A stretch of DNA of 64,000 nt, from contig NZ_CP101414.1 in assembly GCF_024338845.1 (NCBI RefSeq), positions 434,001-498,000 on the forward strand, written 5' to 3'. The position numbers and the translations under genes are program-made. The notes below the pieces were generated by a model, which worked only from the letters and a program-made list of their open reading frames with translations, was not told the origin of the DNA and searched no databases. Of this stretch, positions 21,125 to 30,790 are shown in pieces (position 1 is the stretch's first letter; the number at the start of each line of letters is the position of its first letter). Source of the DNA: Mycoplasma bradburyae (GTDB lineage: Bacteria > Bacillota_I > Bacilli_A > Mycoplasmatales > Mycoplasmoidaceae).

Positions 21125-22234
21125 ATGTCAAAAAAACTAAATAGACAAAAGTTTGAACAAGTACCATTATCCCTAGCAAACTTAAGTTTAGGAACGATTG
21201 GTCTTGGTTTTGCTTGAAACGCATTGTTATCACACTTTGCACAGTTTGATGAAATTAAAGATAAATATAACATTGCTAGTTTATCAATCCTAGTTATTTC
21301 AGTTATCTTTTCTTTACTATATGCTTTGCTTGTAATTAGCAAATTTATTCTTAATAAAAAACAATTTGTAGGTTTTTTAAGAACACCTAAAAAAGCAGGA
21401 TCAGTGTTCGCTTTATTTATGGTTGTAGGGGTTTTTGGAAACTTTCTAGGATTCATTAATGTCAATTATTTTGATAGTAATTTTGCTTTTAGTGTAATAG
21501 TTAATATTATTATCAGTTTTGGTAGTTTATGCCATGTTTTTAGTTTAATTTATTTCGTTAATGTAGTTTTGGCAAAACATGATCTTGAAAAAGATGAAAT
21601 GTATGCTTCTTGGTTTCTACCATTAGTTGGGCTTGGGATCGCTTGTAATTTTTATGATAATATAGGGATTGATAATCAATATTATTTAGCTTATTTTCAA
21701 GTGCTTTGATTAATTTGCGCAATCCTGTTTATCGGTTCATTTTTCTTATTTGGATACAAGCAATATTTCAAAGGTTATACTGATAAAAATGATTATGCTT
21801 CTATGGCTATAATGGCTGTTGGCCCTAATTTACTATTGATAGGTTTTACAAAGATTTTTAATCCTTTAACACCAGCCGTTTTAATTAATTTCTCAGAACA
21901 AGCATTTCAAATTTTCATCTATTTATTTATCTTATTTTCAGCTATTAGTTTATTTATTTATATCTTATCAATGATTAAGATGTTAGTGATACATAATTCT
22001 AGTTTTGCTTGAACTGCATTCGGTTTTTCTGGAGCAATTACCACAATCGCAATTTTTGATGTATTAGATACAATGAACGCTCCAACTAGTTTTAACTACA
22101 TCTTATATTTTGCGGGAATAAGTTTAATTAGTATCGTTAGTTTAGTGATTACATTCTTAAATATTAAAGCGCTATTAAGCTTCAAACCTTGGTTTGAATA
22201 CAAAACACAAACTCATACTTCAGGTATGATTTAA
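21125..22234 (+). CDS. TDT/SLAC1-like membrane transporter
   Basis: 369 residues with about ten hydrophobic helices. The first helix region (VPLSLANLSLGTIGLGFAW) fits the tellurite-resistance/dicarboxylate transporter family, including SLAC1-type anion channels. The substrate cannot be told from the sequence. ATG at 21125 is chosen; an in-frame ATG at 21098 would add nine residues. It is divergent from pepA and ends at a strong hairpin. Confidence 0.7.
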
Positions 22235-22297
22235 TTCTTAAAATTTTATTAACTTAAATTAACAATATAAATTAATAATTTAGAACGAAATAATAAT

Positions 22298-22324
22298 AAA
22301 TCCACCAATTTACTTGGTGGATTT
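22298..22324. terminator. Bidirectional terminator
   Basis: An 11-bp perfect stem (22298-22308 with 22314-22324) and 5-base loop lie between convergent genes. Confidence 0.8.
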
Positions 22325-22343
22325 ATTTAATGATTTATAAAAA

Positions 22344-22829
22344 TTATTCTTTATCTTCTTCTTGTTGTTCATTATTCGGTTTTAAAGATGGATTTAAAAC
22401 TGATTCAACTTTTTTATCAATTTCGCTAGTTGCTTGAACGATTGCAATTATTCCAAAAACTGGAACAAAGATTCCGACAATAAACAAAGTTCGGATTCTT
22501 GATAATTCTAAGAAATTTGTCTTAATTCTTTTAGCTGCTGAAACTGAATAAAAAATAAACATTATTCACGCTATAAAGATTATCAATAATAAAGTTGAGT
22601 ATATTGTGTTTAAGACTAAATTATTGGTAGCTTGGTTATTTGCGTTATTTTCGTAATTAATAACATTTTTAATAGCAAAAAAAGCTTTTAAATTTTCAAA
22701 AAATGTAACAATAATACCTAAAATGGAAGTAACTATATATAATCCGATAAAAATCTTAAAAGTTTTATTAAATCATGCTTTATTTTCTAATAATTGGTTG
22801 GCTTTATTGTCGAATAGTTCCTTTACCAT
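22344..22829 (-). CDS. Membrane protein, unknown (161 aa)
   Basis: Three likely TM helices: about residues 22-45, 75-98 (LLLIIFIAWIMFIFYSV) and 112-132 (IVGIFVPVFGIIAIVQ). The C-terminal tail is polar and acidic (NNEQQEEDKE). UGA-Trp at KAWFNK and IAWIMF. No family recognised. It converges with the TDT-like gene at a shared hairpin. Confidence 0.7.
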
Positions 22830-23391
22830 AATTGAAATTCCATTATTATCTTGTGTAATTATTTTAAGTTAAATATTATTTATTTGTTAAATAAGTTGAC
22901 TAAAATATTATTTAGATTTTTACAAAAACAAATAATTGATTGAATAGTATTTTATATTCAACAAATAAAAAACAAAGATGTATTAACATAAATTATCGTT
23001 ATTTTTTATTAGTAATTAATGCTATCTTTGTTTAATAAATCAATTTAATGTTTTGCATCTTTTACCGTAATTTCTTTATATTATTGATATTAGTTATCAA
23101 TCAATTTCTGTTTATAGATAATACAAAGAAAATGATAACTTAACTTATTAATTAATAACTATTTTATAACCAATGAATTTTAAGATTAAGTTATGTATTA
23201 GTTTATTTTTATTAGTATTAAAAAGTTCTAATGAACTTTATTTTTTTGTTTTCAAAGTTCCATTCTAAAATGTTGCTTATTCGTTATAATATCATTAATC
23301 CCGCAAAATATGTTCTAACAACAGCGGAACATTAAAAAATAACCAATGAACTGCTGTTGCTTGTTGTTCTCTGGAAAAAAGGTGAATAGCA
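22830..23391. other. Intergenic upstream of the recombinase
   Basis: About 560 bp with no gene seen. A TATAAT lies at about 23284-23289. A leader follows with a possible hairpin (CAACAGC near 23319 with GCTGTTG near 23353). A good Shine-Dalgarno, AAAGGTG, precedes the recombinase ATG. The leader may control recombinase expression. Confidence 0.5.
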
Positions 23392-24375
23392 ATGCAAGAA
23401 CAGATAAAATTAAATATTTTAAACGCAATAAAAAACGATTTAAATAATAATCAATTATCTAAATTAAAACAGATCTTAGATGAAGAATTTAATCACTACG
23501 ATATCAATAAAAAAGAAGATATTAATGATAAAAATGATGAATTCTATTTAGATAGATTTATATCTGCAAAACGAATTGAAGGTTGTTCTAACAAAACGTT
23601 ATTGTATTACTACAATACTATATCAACATTATTAAACGATATAAACAAAAGAATAGTAGAAATCGCAACAGATGATATACGAGAATATTTAATTAAATAT
23701 TCTCAAGACAAACAACTATCTAGAATTACCATAGATAATATAAGAAGAATATTTGCTACTTTCTTTTCTTGACTAGAAGATGAAGATTACATATTAAAAA
23801 GCCCTGTTCGTAGAATTAAGAAGGTTAAATCAATATCTAGTGTAAAAGAAATTTATTCTGACGAAGAATTAGAATTAATGCGAGATAGTTGTAATAATCC
23901 TAGAGATTTAGCAATTATTGATATGTTAATTTCTACAGGTATGAGAATTGGTGAAATGGTATCTTTAAATATATCTGATATCAATTTTCATGAAAGAGAA
24001 TTCATTGTATTAGGTAAAGGGAATAAACAAAGAGTTGTTTATTTTGACGCTAGAACTAAGCTTCATTTATTAAACTATCTAAAAAGTAGAAAAGATAAAA
24101 ATCTAGCGTTATTTGTTGGTAAAAAACTACCTTATAATAGAATCACAATAGGAGCGGTAGAAACCATGTTAAGAAAAATAGGAAAATCCTTAAATATAGG
24201 TAGGGTTCATCCACATAAATTTAGAAGAACAATGGCTACTGTAGCTATAGATAAGGGAATGCCTATTGAACAAGTTCAAAGTTTATTAGGCCATAAAAGA
24301 ATTGATACTACATTGCAATATGCAATGGTTAAACAAAGCAATGTAAAAATTGCTCATAGAAAATATATTGGATAA
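23392..24375 (+). CDS. Tyrosine site-specific recombinase (XerC/D-like)
   Basis: 327 residues. A SAM-like N-terminal core-binding domain (about 50-135) is followed by the catalytic domain. The set of active-site residues looks complete: R185 (TGMRIGE), a Lys in GKGNKQR (about 212), H275 and R278 (HPHKFRR), H301 (LLGHKR) and the nucleophile Y310 (TLQYAM). It cuts and rejoins DNA through a 3'-phosphotyrosine. It is followed after 4 bp by the half-length hsdS and lies beside inverted hsdS repeats, so DNA inversion of the specificity genes is its likely job. It could alternatively be a chromosome-dimer Xer protein. Confidence 0.92.
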
Positions 24376-24379
24376 CTAT

Positions 24380-24874
24380 ATGTTGAGAAAGTTTGAATTA
24401 AGAGAATTAATAAAGATAAAGAACGGAAAAGATTATAAGGAAGTAGTAGGTGGTAGTATTCCAGTATATGGCACCGGCGGGATTATTAAATACACAGATA
24501 GCTATCTTTCAGATAAAGAAAGTATTCTACTTCCTAGAATAGGATCACTGAAAAACATATTATATGTTAATCATAAGTTCTGAACAGCTAATACTATGTA
24601 CTGAACGGAAGTTAATAAAGAATTCGCTAATGTTAAATATTTGTATTACTATTTAAAATTATTGAATCTTTCCCCTAGAAATACAGGTTCAACATTACCA
24701 AAAATGACATTTGACACTTACTACGATTTAGAGGTGTGACTTCCATCAATCGATGAACAAGAAAAAAGAATAAAAATAATAAATCAAATAGATTTGAAAA
24801 TTCAGAAAAATAATGAGATAAACGATAATTTAGAAAATGATTTCTTAATCAATCGTTGCTTGACCGTTCATTAA
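24380..24874 (+). CDS. hsdS: Half-length type I specificity subunit (one TRD, truncated CR1)
   Basis: 164 residues. The target recognition domain spans about 1-115 (FELRELIKIKNGKDY, SIPVYGTGGII, WTANTMYW). A conserved helix follows (PSIDEQEKRIKIINQIDLKI...EINDNLEN). After the EINDNL motif the frame runs into FLINRCLTVH and stops. These last codons are antisense to the C-terminal LLMNGQATID codons of the opposing hsdS. The gene thus seems cut in its central conserved region at an inversion boundary, and inversion would extend it into a second TRD. A half S subunit can sometimes work as a homodimer. Probably co-transcribed with the recombinase. Confidence 0.88.
24809..24837 (+). repeat. hsdS inverted repeat, left copy
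   Basis: 29 bp, matching 25535-25563 in reverse orientation at 27 of 29 positions, with a perfect 17-bp core (24816-24832). It encodes INDNL in the plus-strand hsdS and lies 8 bp past the stop of the minus-strand hsdS. Confidence 0.88.
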
Positions 24875-26057
24875 TAGTGGTAATAGAAAATCTTTAATTT
24901 CAGATAGTTTCTCGTTTTCTTCTTTATTTTTTAAAACAATTGATCTAATATTATGCAAAATAATTTCATAAGAATTTAATGTTTCTTTATCAGGGATCAT
25001 CACCATCAAAGAACTTAAATTGTTTAGACTTAACGAAGCTCTAGTTGAAGCCATACATGAATTATGTAAATAATTATAGATTGGTTTAGATTCGAAATAA
25101 GATCTAATATATTCTTTTAATGCTGGATCTTTTACATTTATTCTTGCTAACGCAACATTAAATGCTCCTTCAATTCCATATCTAACTCTTCCTGCATCAC
25201 CATATTTATCCATAAGAATGTCAAATTTATCTACTATAGTTAGATTATCTTTTATAGGGATGTAAGTTTTGTGTCCATCGCTATTATAATCTCTGTTTTG
25301 TATAAATCTGACATAGCCTTCCTTCATAGAATAAATAAAATCTTTTTAGGGGGTTGGTAACTACTTTCCCATTTTATTAAATCTGTTAATTTTTCTACTT
25401 TTCAACCTTCAGGAATATTTCTTTTAATAAATTTATTTCAAATTAATTTACCACCTGATAGTTTATAAGGTTTATTTTTCTTATTACAGAAATTTAAATT
25501 ATCAAATCAATGTTTATATAAAAGCTCGATTTGCTTTTTTAAATTATCGTTTATCTTATTATTCAAAAGAATCTTAGAAGTTATTTTATCTAGTAAATTA
25601 CCTATTTTAACCTGTTCATAATAATCAATATTTGGTATAGACATTTCTAGTAATGCGTTCGCATGAAGACCTTTTTAATACTACCAGTACTTTGATCTAA
25701 CATTCACCTTTTACATTCATCTAATAAACAATAATACTTCATAAATAATGGGTATATTTTAGATTCATCCAAATTGAATCTAGTTAAAGTTCCAGCAAAA
25801 ACTAATTTACCGTCATCAGGGTTATATAAATAACTTTTTCCTATAGTACCAATGATAGAGAAAACAATATCATTATTTTTTAGTATGTATTTTTCGAAAT
25901 TTTTTTCTTTAATACCTTTCTTTTTATGTTGCAAAATTTCACCATCATTACCTAAATCTGAAATTTTTATATATCTATATCCATCAACCATTTCATCTGA
26001 TGGGATTGCTTGTATTCCGTCTTGGCCATTATTGGTAACTACATCTTTTAATTTCAT
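24845..26057 (-). pseudogene. hsdS: Type I specificity subunit, two TRDs, two frameshifts
   Basis: Joined across two shifts, this reads as a normal HsdS of about 400 residues. TRD1 (MKLKDVVTNNGQDG...FNLDESKIYP) leads to STGSIKK. The frame breaks at the five-A tract opposite 25672-25676. It resumes as GLHANALLEMSIPNIDYYEQ, CR1 and the start of TRD2 (WESSYQPPKK). It breaks again at the five-A tract opposite 25343-25347, then resumes as DFIYSMKEGYVRFIQNRDYN to the C-terminal LLMNGQATID. At each break one extra A would restore the family sequence. The gene is therefore either decayed or switched off by slippage. The 29-bp repeat lies in CR1. Confidence 0.85.
25535..25563 (-). repeat. hsdS inverted repeat, right copy
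   Basis: Reverse-orientation partner of 24809-24837. It encodes KINDNLKK in CR1 of the minus-strand hsdS, in the same codon phase as the left copy. The interval between the two copies is 697 bp. Confidence 0.88.
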
Positions 26058-26343
26058 AAGTTTCTTAAATCCGCAATTTTATGAATTATTTTTCATTCAT
26101 TCATTAATTTTACAATAGTCTATTGTAAAATGCGGTCGTTCTGTGTGGTAGTAATTTTAATCATTTATCAACATAATCTTATTATAGAACTATAATTATA
26201 GTTTTATTCTTAATCTAAATTGTGCTGATATTCAAAAAGTTTTATGTTTTGGGGTCAGCGCAAAATTATTGATTTAAAAAATATTAATATTTTCTTCTTT
26301 TTAATCGCAAAATACATATCTTTATATGTATAAGTCATAACTA
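26058..26343. other. Intergenic between hsdS and the exporter
   Basis: No gene seen. Holds the 25-bp palindrome at 26107-26131, a smaller palindrome (AACTATAATTATAGTT, about 26192-26207) and a possible hairpin just before the exporter start (ATACATAT...ATATGTAT, about 26310-26330). I find no leader peptide with a double-glycine motif for the C39 exporter. Confidence 0.5.
26107..26131. promoter_or_regulatory. 25-bp perfect palindrome upstream of minus-strand hsdS
   Basis: Two 12-bp arms (26107-26118, 26120-26131) flank a single T. It lies 50 bp upstream of the hsdS start, as an operator or a recombinase site would. Function unproven. Confidence 0.5.
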
Positions 26344-28353
26344 GTGAGATTAATTAGACAAAAAGAAAATAATGATTGCGGAATAGCTGTAATAAGGATG
26401 TTATATAATCATTATTTTGAAGCTGATTTAAACGATTTTTTAATTAAAGCAGATAATCATATTGGCAGCAGTGGCATTAATATTTCGCAATTTGAAGAAA
26501 TTGCTAGAAAACACCATTTGATATGTGAATCATATCAAGCAAGTTTTAATGAATTGATAAAACTAAAAGATGATTTTTTAGTTTGTTTATTAAAAAACGA
26601 AGATTTTAATCATTTTGTTATCGTTAAAAAGAATGCTAATTCTTTTTTAATTTTTGATCCAGGTAGTACTTATAAAAAACGGATTAGTTATAAAGAATTT
26701 GAATCAATCTTTTCAGGAATTTTAATAACAATTAAACCTGATATAGATAATTACCAACCGATAGATTACAAAACTTCATTTATTTTTAAAAATTTAATAA
26801 ATATTAAATGTATCATAGTGTTTTTATTTATTGAGTTATTAATTACATCAACTAGTATTGGTTTAACTTTTTTATTTAAGATACTGATTAATGACATTAT
26901 TAACACATCGATAATTAACAATATTCTTATAATTATTACAACTTTTATTTTTATAAAAGTCATCAATTTAATTGGTAGTAGCTTACTAAGTATTTGGCAA
27001 CAACAAATAATTAAGAATAGATATCAGTATTGATGATCACAATTACTATATACTTTTTGCAATCATAAAACAATTAAGATTGTCAAAGACGATATCGGAA
27101 TAATATATAAATACGATGATTTTTTAACAACTTGTTTAGATTTTTATATCAAGAAAATTTCTAGTTTTATTAACAATCTTCTGATTGTTATTATTGCAAT
27201 ATTTTTACTTTATCGGATTCATATATTCTTTTTATTTATTACATTGTTTCAAAGTTTTGTTTCATTAGTATATTTAATTCTTAATCTACTTTGATTTAGA
27301 GGTTATAATCAAAGATCTAAAGAGTTGCAGATTAAACAACAAACATGCATATATGAATTTCATAAAACAATTGTTAATTCTATGCATGAAAAATTCTATA
27401 AAGAATGGATTAAGAATGTTAATGATGTGTTGGGTGATAATTTAAATTTAAATCAAAAAATACATTACAGTGCTAATGTTAGTAATGGGATTTTTGAACT
27501 TATTAAATATTTCATAACTAGCATTACTTTAGTTGTCGGAATTTCTTTAATTATTAATTTAAGTACGATAGATTTAGCTACATTAATATATGTTAGCACA
27601 TTACAAGGTTTGTTAATTGGTAGTATTGACGGTTTGATTAAATTCATTAATGAATCTTATGAATTTAATATTGCTAACAATAAAATTGTTAATCTTCTTC
27701 TACTAAGAAAAGAGTCAAATAATTTAATCAATTTTTCAAGAAAAATTAGATCAGTTGAATTCAAGAATATCTTTCTTTTCTTTGATAACACTCCAATAAT
27801 ATCTGATCTTAATTTATTCATTGATAAACCAACATTTTTAATTGCAAGGAATGCTAGTGGTAAATCTACTTTAATGAAAGCGGTTATTAAAAGACAACTA
27901 TTATCTTCTGGTGAAATAAAAATTAACGAACTAAATATTAATAAATATTCAAACGAATGATTTCTAAAACATGTTGTATATCTATCTGATCAAAGATCAA
28001 ATGTTGAACTTAGTAATGAATGATTAATTGATTTTATGAAAAAGAATAAAAGACCAGAATTATTAAAAATCATCGAATATTTTAAGTTATTTGATGCTGA
28101 TAAATATAATCTTAGTTCAGGTCAAAATCAAGTTTTAAAATTGTTGCATTCATATAACAGTCGTAACAAGTTATTTTTACTAGATGAAGTTTTGAATAAT
28201 ATTGATGAATCAATCAAGCATCTTGTTTTTGAAATTATTGTCAAACAAATTATTAAAAATAATCTAACTATTATGATCGAACATGATAATAGTTTTAGTA
28301 AATACTTCGAAAATCAAATTAATTTACATGAATACCAACAAGTTTATCAATAG
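26344..28353 (+). CDS. C39-peptidase ABC exporter (bacteriocin-type)
   Basis: 669 residues starting with GTG. The N-terminal C39 peptidase has C12 (NNDCGIA), H90 (FNHFVIV) and D105 (FDPGS), so cleavage of leader peptides after a double glycine is plausible. A TM domain with several helices follows (about 150-430). The ATPase domain has Walker A ARNASGKST (first Gly replaced by Ala), signature LSSGQNQ (LSGGQ variant), Walker B KLFLLDEV and the switch His in IEHD. Such proteins process and export small peptides across the membrane. The next gene overlaps and encodes a small membrane protein. No substrate peptide gene is seen nearby. Confidence 0.88.
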
Positions 28354-28702
28354 CATAATTGCTGGCTTAATGGTTGCAATAATAACTTTTTTAGCCATCA
28401 TGTTTTTAGTCAAAATTAATATTTATGAAAGTTATCCTTTCAGAAAATTTGAAAACACACTTTATATAAACTTTGATAAAAAATCAGAATTAGCTAATTT
28501 TATCGATAAAACTAAGCCTAAATACCTTATTGGATATTACAAAAATAACCCAGATTCAATGATATTCAACATCATTGAAATTAGTGATCAAAACAGCATT
28601 TCATTAGAAGCTAATTCAATTAATCAAAATATTGGAACGCTTAGTTTTTATTTAGGAAAAAGTCGTTTATACCAACATTTAATTAAATCGGTTAATCTAT
28701 AA
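28328..28702 (+). CDS. Small membrane-anchored partner of the exporter (124 aa)
   Basis: One N-terminal TM helix (IIAGLMVAIITFLAIMFLV, about residues 9-27) precedes an extracytoplasmic domain of about 95 residues. The ATG at 28328 overlaps the exporter gene by 26 bp and so is translationally coupled. No family recognised. The topology would suit an accessory or adaptor subunit, but it is far shorter than HlyD-type adaptors. Confidence 0.65.
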   Translation: MNTNKFINSIIAGLMVAIITFLAIMFLVKINIYESYPFRKFENTLYINFDKKSELANFIDKTKPKYLIGYYKNNPDSMIFNIIEISDQNSISLEANSINQNIGTLSFYLGKSRLYQHLIKSVNL

Positions 28703-28710
28703 TAAAGAAT

Positions 28711-29205
28711 ATGATTAATCATTTTGAAGTTAATAAAATCCCAGCAAATTTAAAAGACGATTTTGATGATTTATTAAAAATAATAAATAAAAACTTTTCT
28801 GAACATTTTGAAATTAAAAACGGATTGTTTTATGAACTTAGTTTTGTTAGCGAAGCAAAAAGTTTGGAACTAAATACAACATTAAGACATAAAGAATATA
28901 TAGCTGATGTTATAAGTGTTTGTTTATGAGAAAATGCTGAAATTGTTAGCCCCTTACTAGGTGAGATTTTTATTTGTTCTAAAAAAATATCAAAAGATGC
29001 TATAAAATATGGTGTTGGATATTTATATTTATTAATAAGAATGATTATCCATGGTCTATTACATTTATTAGAGTTTGATCATGAACAAAGTGATGCTTAT
29101 GAATATGTCACTTTAACAATTCAAGATCAAATTCTTGATAAAGTGATAAAAGAAGTTAAAAAGAAGAAATGAAAAAATCAGGAATTGTTGTCATTACTGG
29201 ATTAG
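28711..29205 (+). CDS. ybeY: Endoribonuclease YbeY
   Basis: 164 residues. A zinc-dependent RNase for 16S rRNA 3'-end maturation and ribosome quality control. The metal-binding H3 motif is HGLLHLLEFDH (the usual Gly-Tyr before DH is Glu-Phe). Under code 4 the frame reads through a UGA at 29170 and ends at TAG 29205, overlapping era by 37 bp. It is followed by era, a common pairing. Confidence 0.92.
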
Positions 29206-30071
29206 CTAGTGTTGGTAAATCTACTTTAATCAATAAAATAGCTAAAAATAAAGTAGCTATTGTTTCGAAATACGATCAAACTACTCGCAATGTCATTGCG
29301 CATAAAATTTCACATGACAAAGTTGATTATTTATTGCTAGATACTCCTGGTTTTCATAAGAGTTTTAACAAGTTAAGTTTATTCTTAAATAGTGAAATCA
29401 AACAAGCCTATAAACATGCTCATGCTTGCATTCTAATTGTTGATAGCTCTAAAAAACCAAATGAAGAGTTTAGCAATCTGTTAAAAATCATGAAATCTTA
29501 TGAAATTGACAATCTAATTGTTATTTATTCTAAGATCGATTTAATTAAAAATGAAGATAATATTAATATTGCCGATCGATTAATTAATGAATCTTTTAGA
29601 GTGATCAAAACAATTAAAAGTAATTTAATAGTTGATGATATTAACGATATCATTGATGAAGGTTTGGAACGATTGTTAGTCGATGATTACGAAATTCCTG
29701 AATCTGAGTTAGATGAAAATGAAAAAGATAATTTCGAAATTCGAGAAATTATTCGTGAAAAAGTTCTTGAAAATACTTTTCAAGAAGTCCCTCATTCAGT
29801 TGCGGTTATTCTAGAATCTAAGAGTTACAATCAAGAAAAAAAGATGTTTAACATCGATTGCGCGATTGTAACTGAAAGAGAATCGCAAAAAAAGATTATT
29901 ATTGGCAAGGGTGGTTCAATGATTAAAAAGATCGGTATCCAAGCTAGAAAAGAACTACTTAGCATTTATGACTGTAAAATTAACCTGAAATTATTTGTTA
30001 AGGTTGAAAAAGAATGACGAAACGATGATTATTTAATTAAATCATTAGGTCATAAAAAATGAGTTCTATAA
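29169..30071 (+). CDS. era: GTPase Era
   Basis: 300 residues. Era binds GTP and the 3' end of 16S rRNA during 30S assembly. G1 is GLASVGKST, G3 is DTPGF and G4 is SKID, a variant of NKxD. A C-terminal KH domain shows GKGGSMIKKIGIQARKEL. Reading UGA as Trp extends the protein to TAA at 30071 and overlaps recO by 13 bp. Confidence 0.94.
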
Positions 30072-30778
30072 CCAAAAAGGGTTACATCATTGATTATTTT
30101 GATTATTTAGAAAATGATCAAATTATTAAAATTCTTTTTCAAGATAATAATATCTTAAGTTTGATAGCTCTTGGAACGAAAAAAATTTTATCTAAAAACG
30201 GTAGATACATCACAATAGGTTCTTTACACAACTTTGAATATTTTCAAGCGAGAAGTACTGAAAAGTTATCTAAACTTAAAAAGATTTATCCTATCGATAC
30301 GAAAGATACAACGATCAGTGAATCATTACCAATTATCGTTTTAAATGAATACTTATCTAAGAAAAAAGGTGAATTAGATGCTAATTACTTTAATTTTTAT
30401 GAAGATATTATCAATTACGTAATTAGTAAAAAATATTCAAATGAAACAATTATAATCTACATTTTACTTACGATCATTAAACTAGAAGGAATAACTTATC
30501 AACTAACTAATTGTGGGATATGTGATTCTAAGAAAATAATCACCATATCATTCAAATCTATGTATGCTTTATGTGAAGAATGTGCTTATAAATATAATGA
30601 ATTCTCATACGATCAAAATTTCATTAAAACATTTATTTGATTAATTTATAAAAATTCTTATGAAATTTCTTCCTTAAACAATAAACAATACATATATTTA
30701 ATAAAGGGGCTTGCGAGTTCAATATATTGAAACGCAGGAATTTATTTAGAACAATTATTTAGTTATTTAAAAAGTTAA
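30059..30778 (+). CDS. recO: DNA repair protein RecO
   Basis: 239 residues. RecO loads RecA on SSB-coated DNA and anneals strands. It has an N-terminal OB-fold (GYIIDYFDYLENDQIIKILF) and a zinc-finger-like cysteine set (CGIC at about 162 and CEEC). The gene order era-recO-glyS is common in Firmicutes. The start is inside the 3' end of era. Confidence 0.9.
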
Positions 30779-30790
30779 AATAATAATATT

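Noticed and set aside
21091..21465. Minus-strand ORF of 124 codons
   Set aside because: Antisense to the TDT-like transporter gene, whose helices and family start are clear.
23392..24375. Recombinase as part of an integrated prophage or transposon
   Set aside because: No phage or transposase genes, terminal repeats or target duplications are visible nearby; the link is with hsdS.
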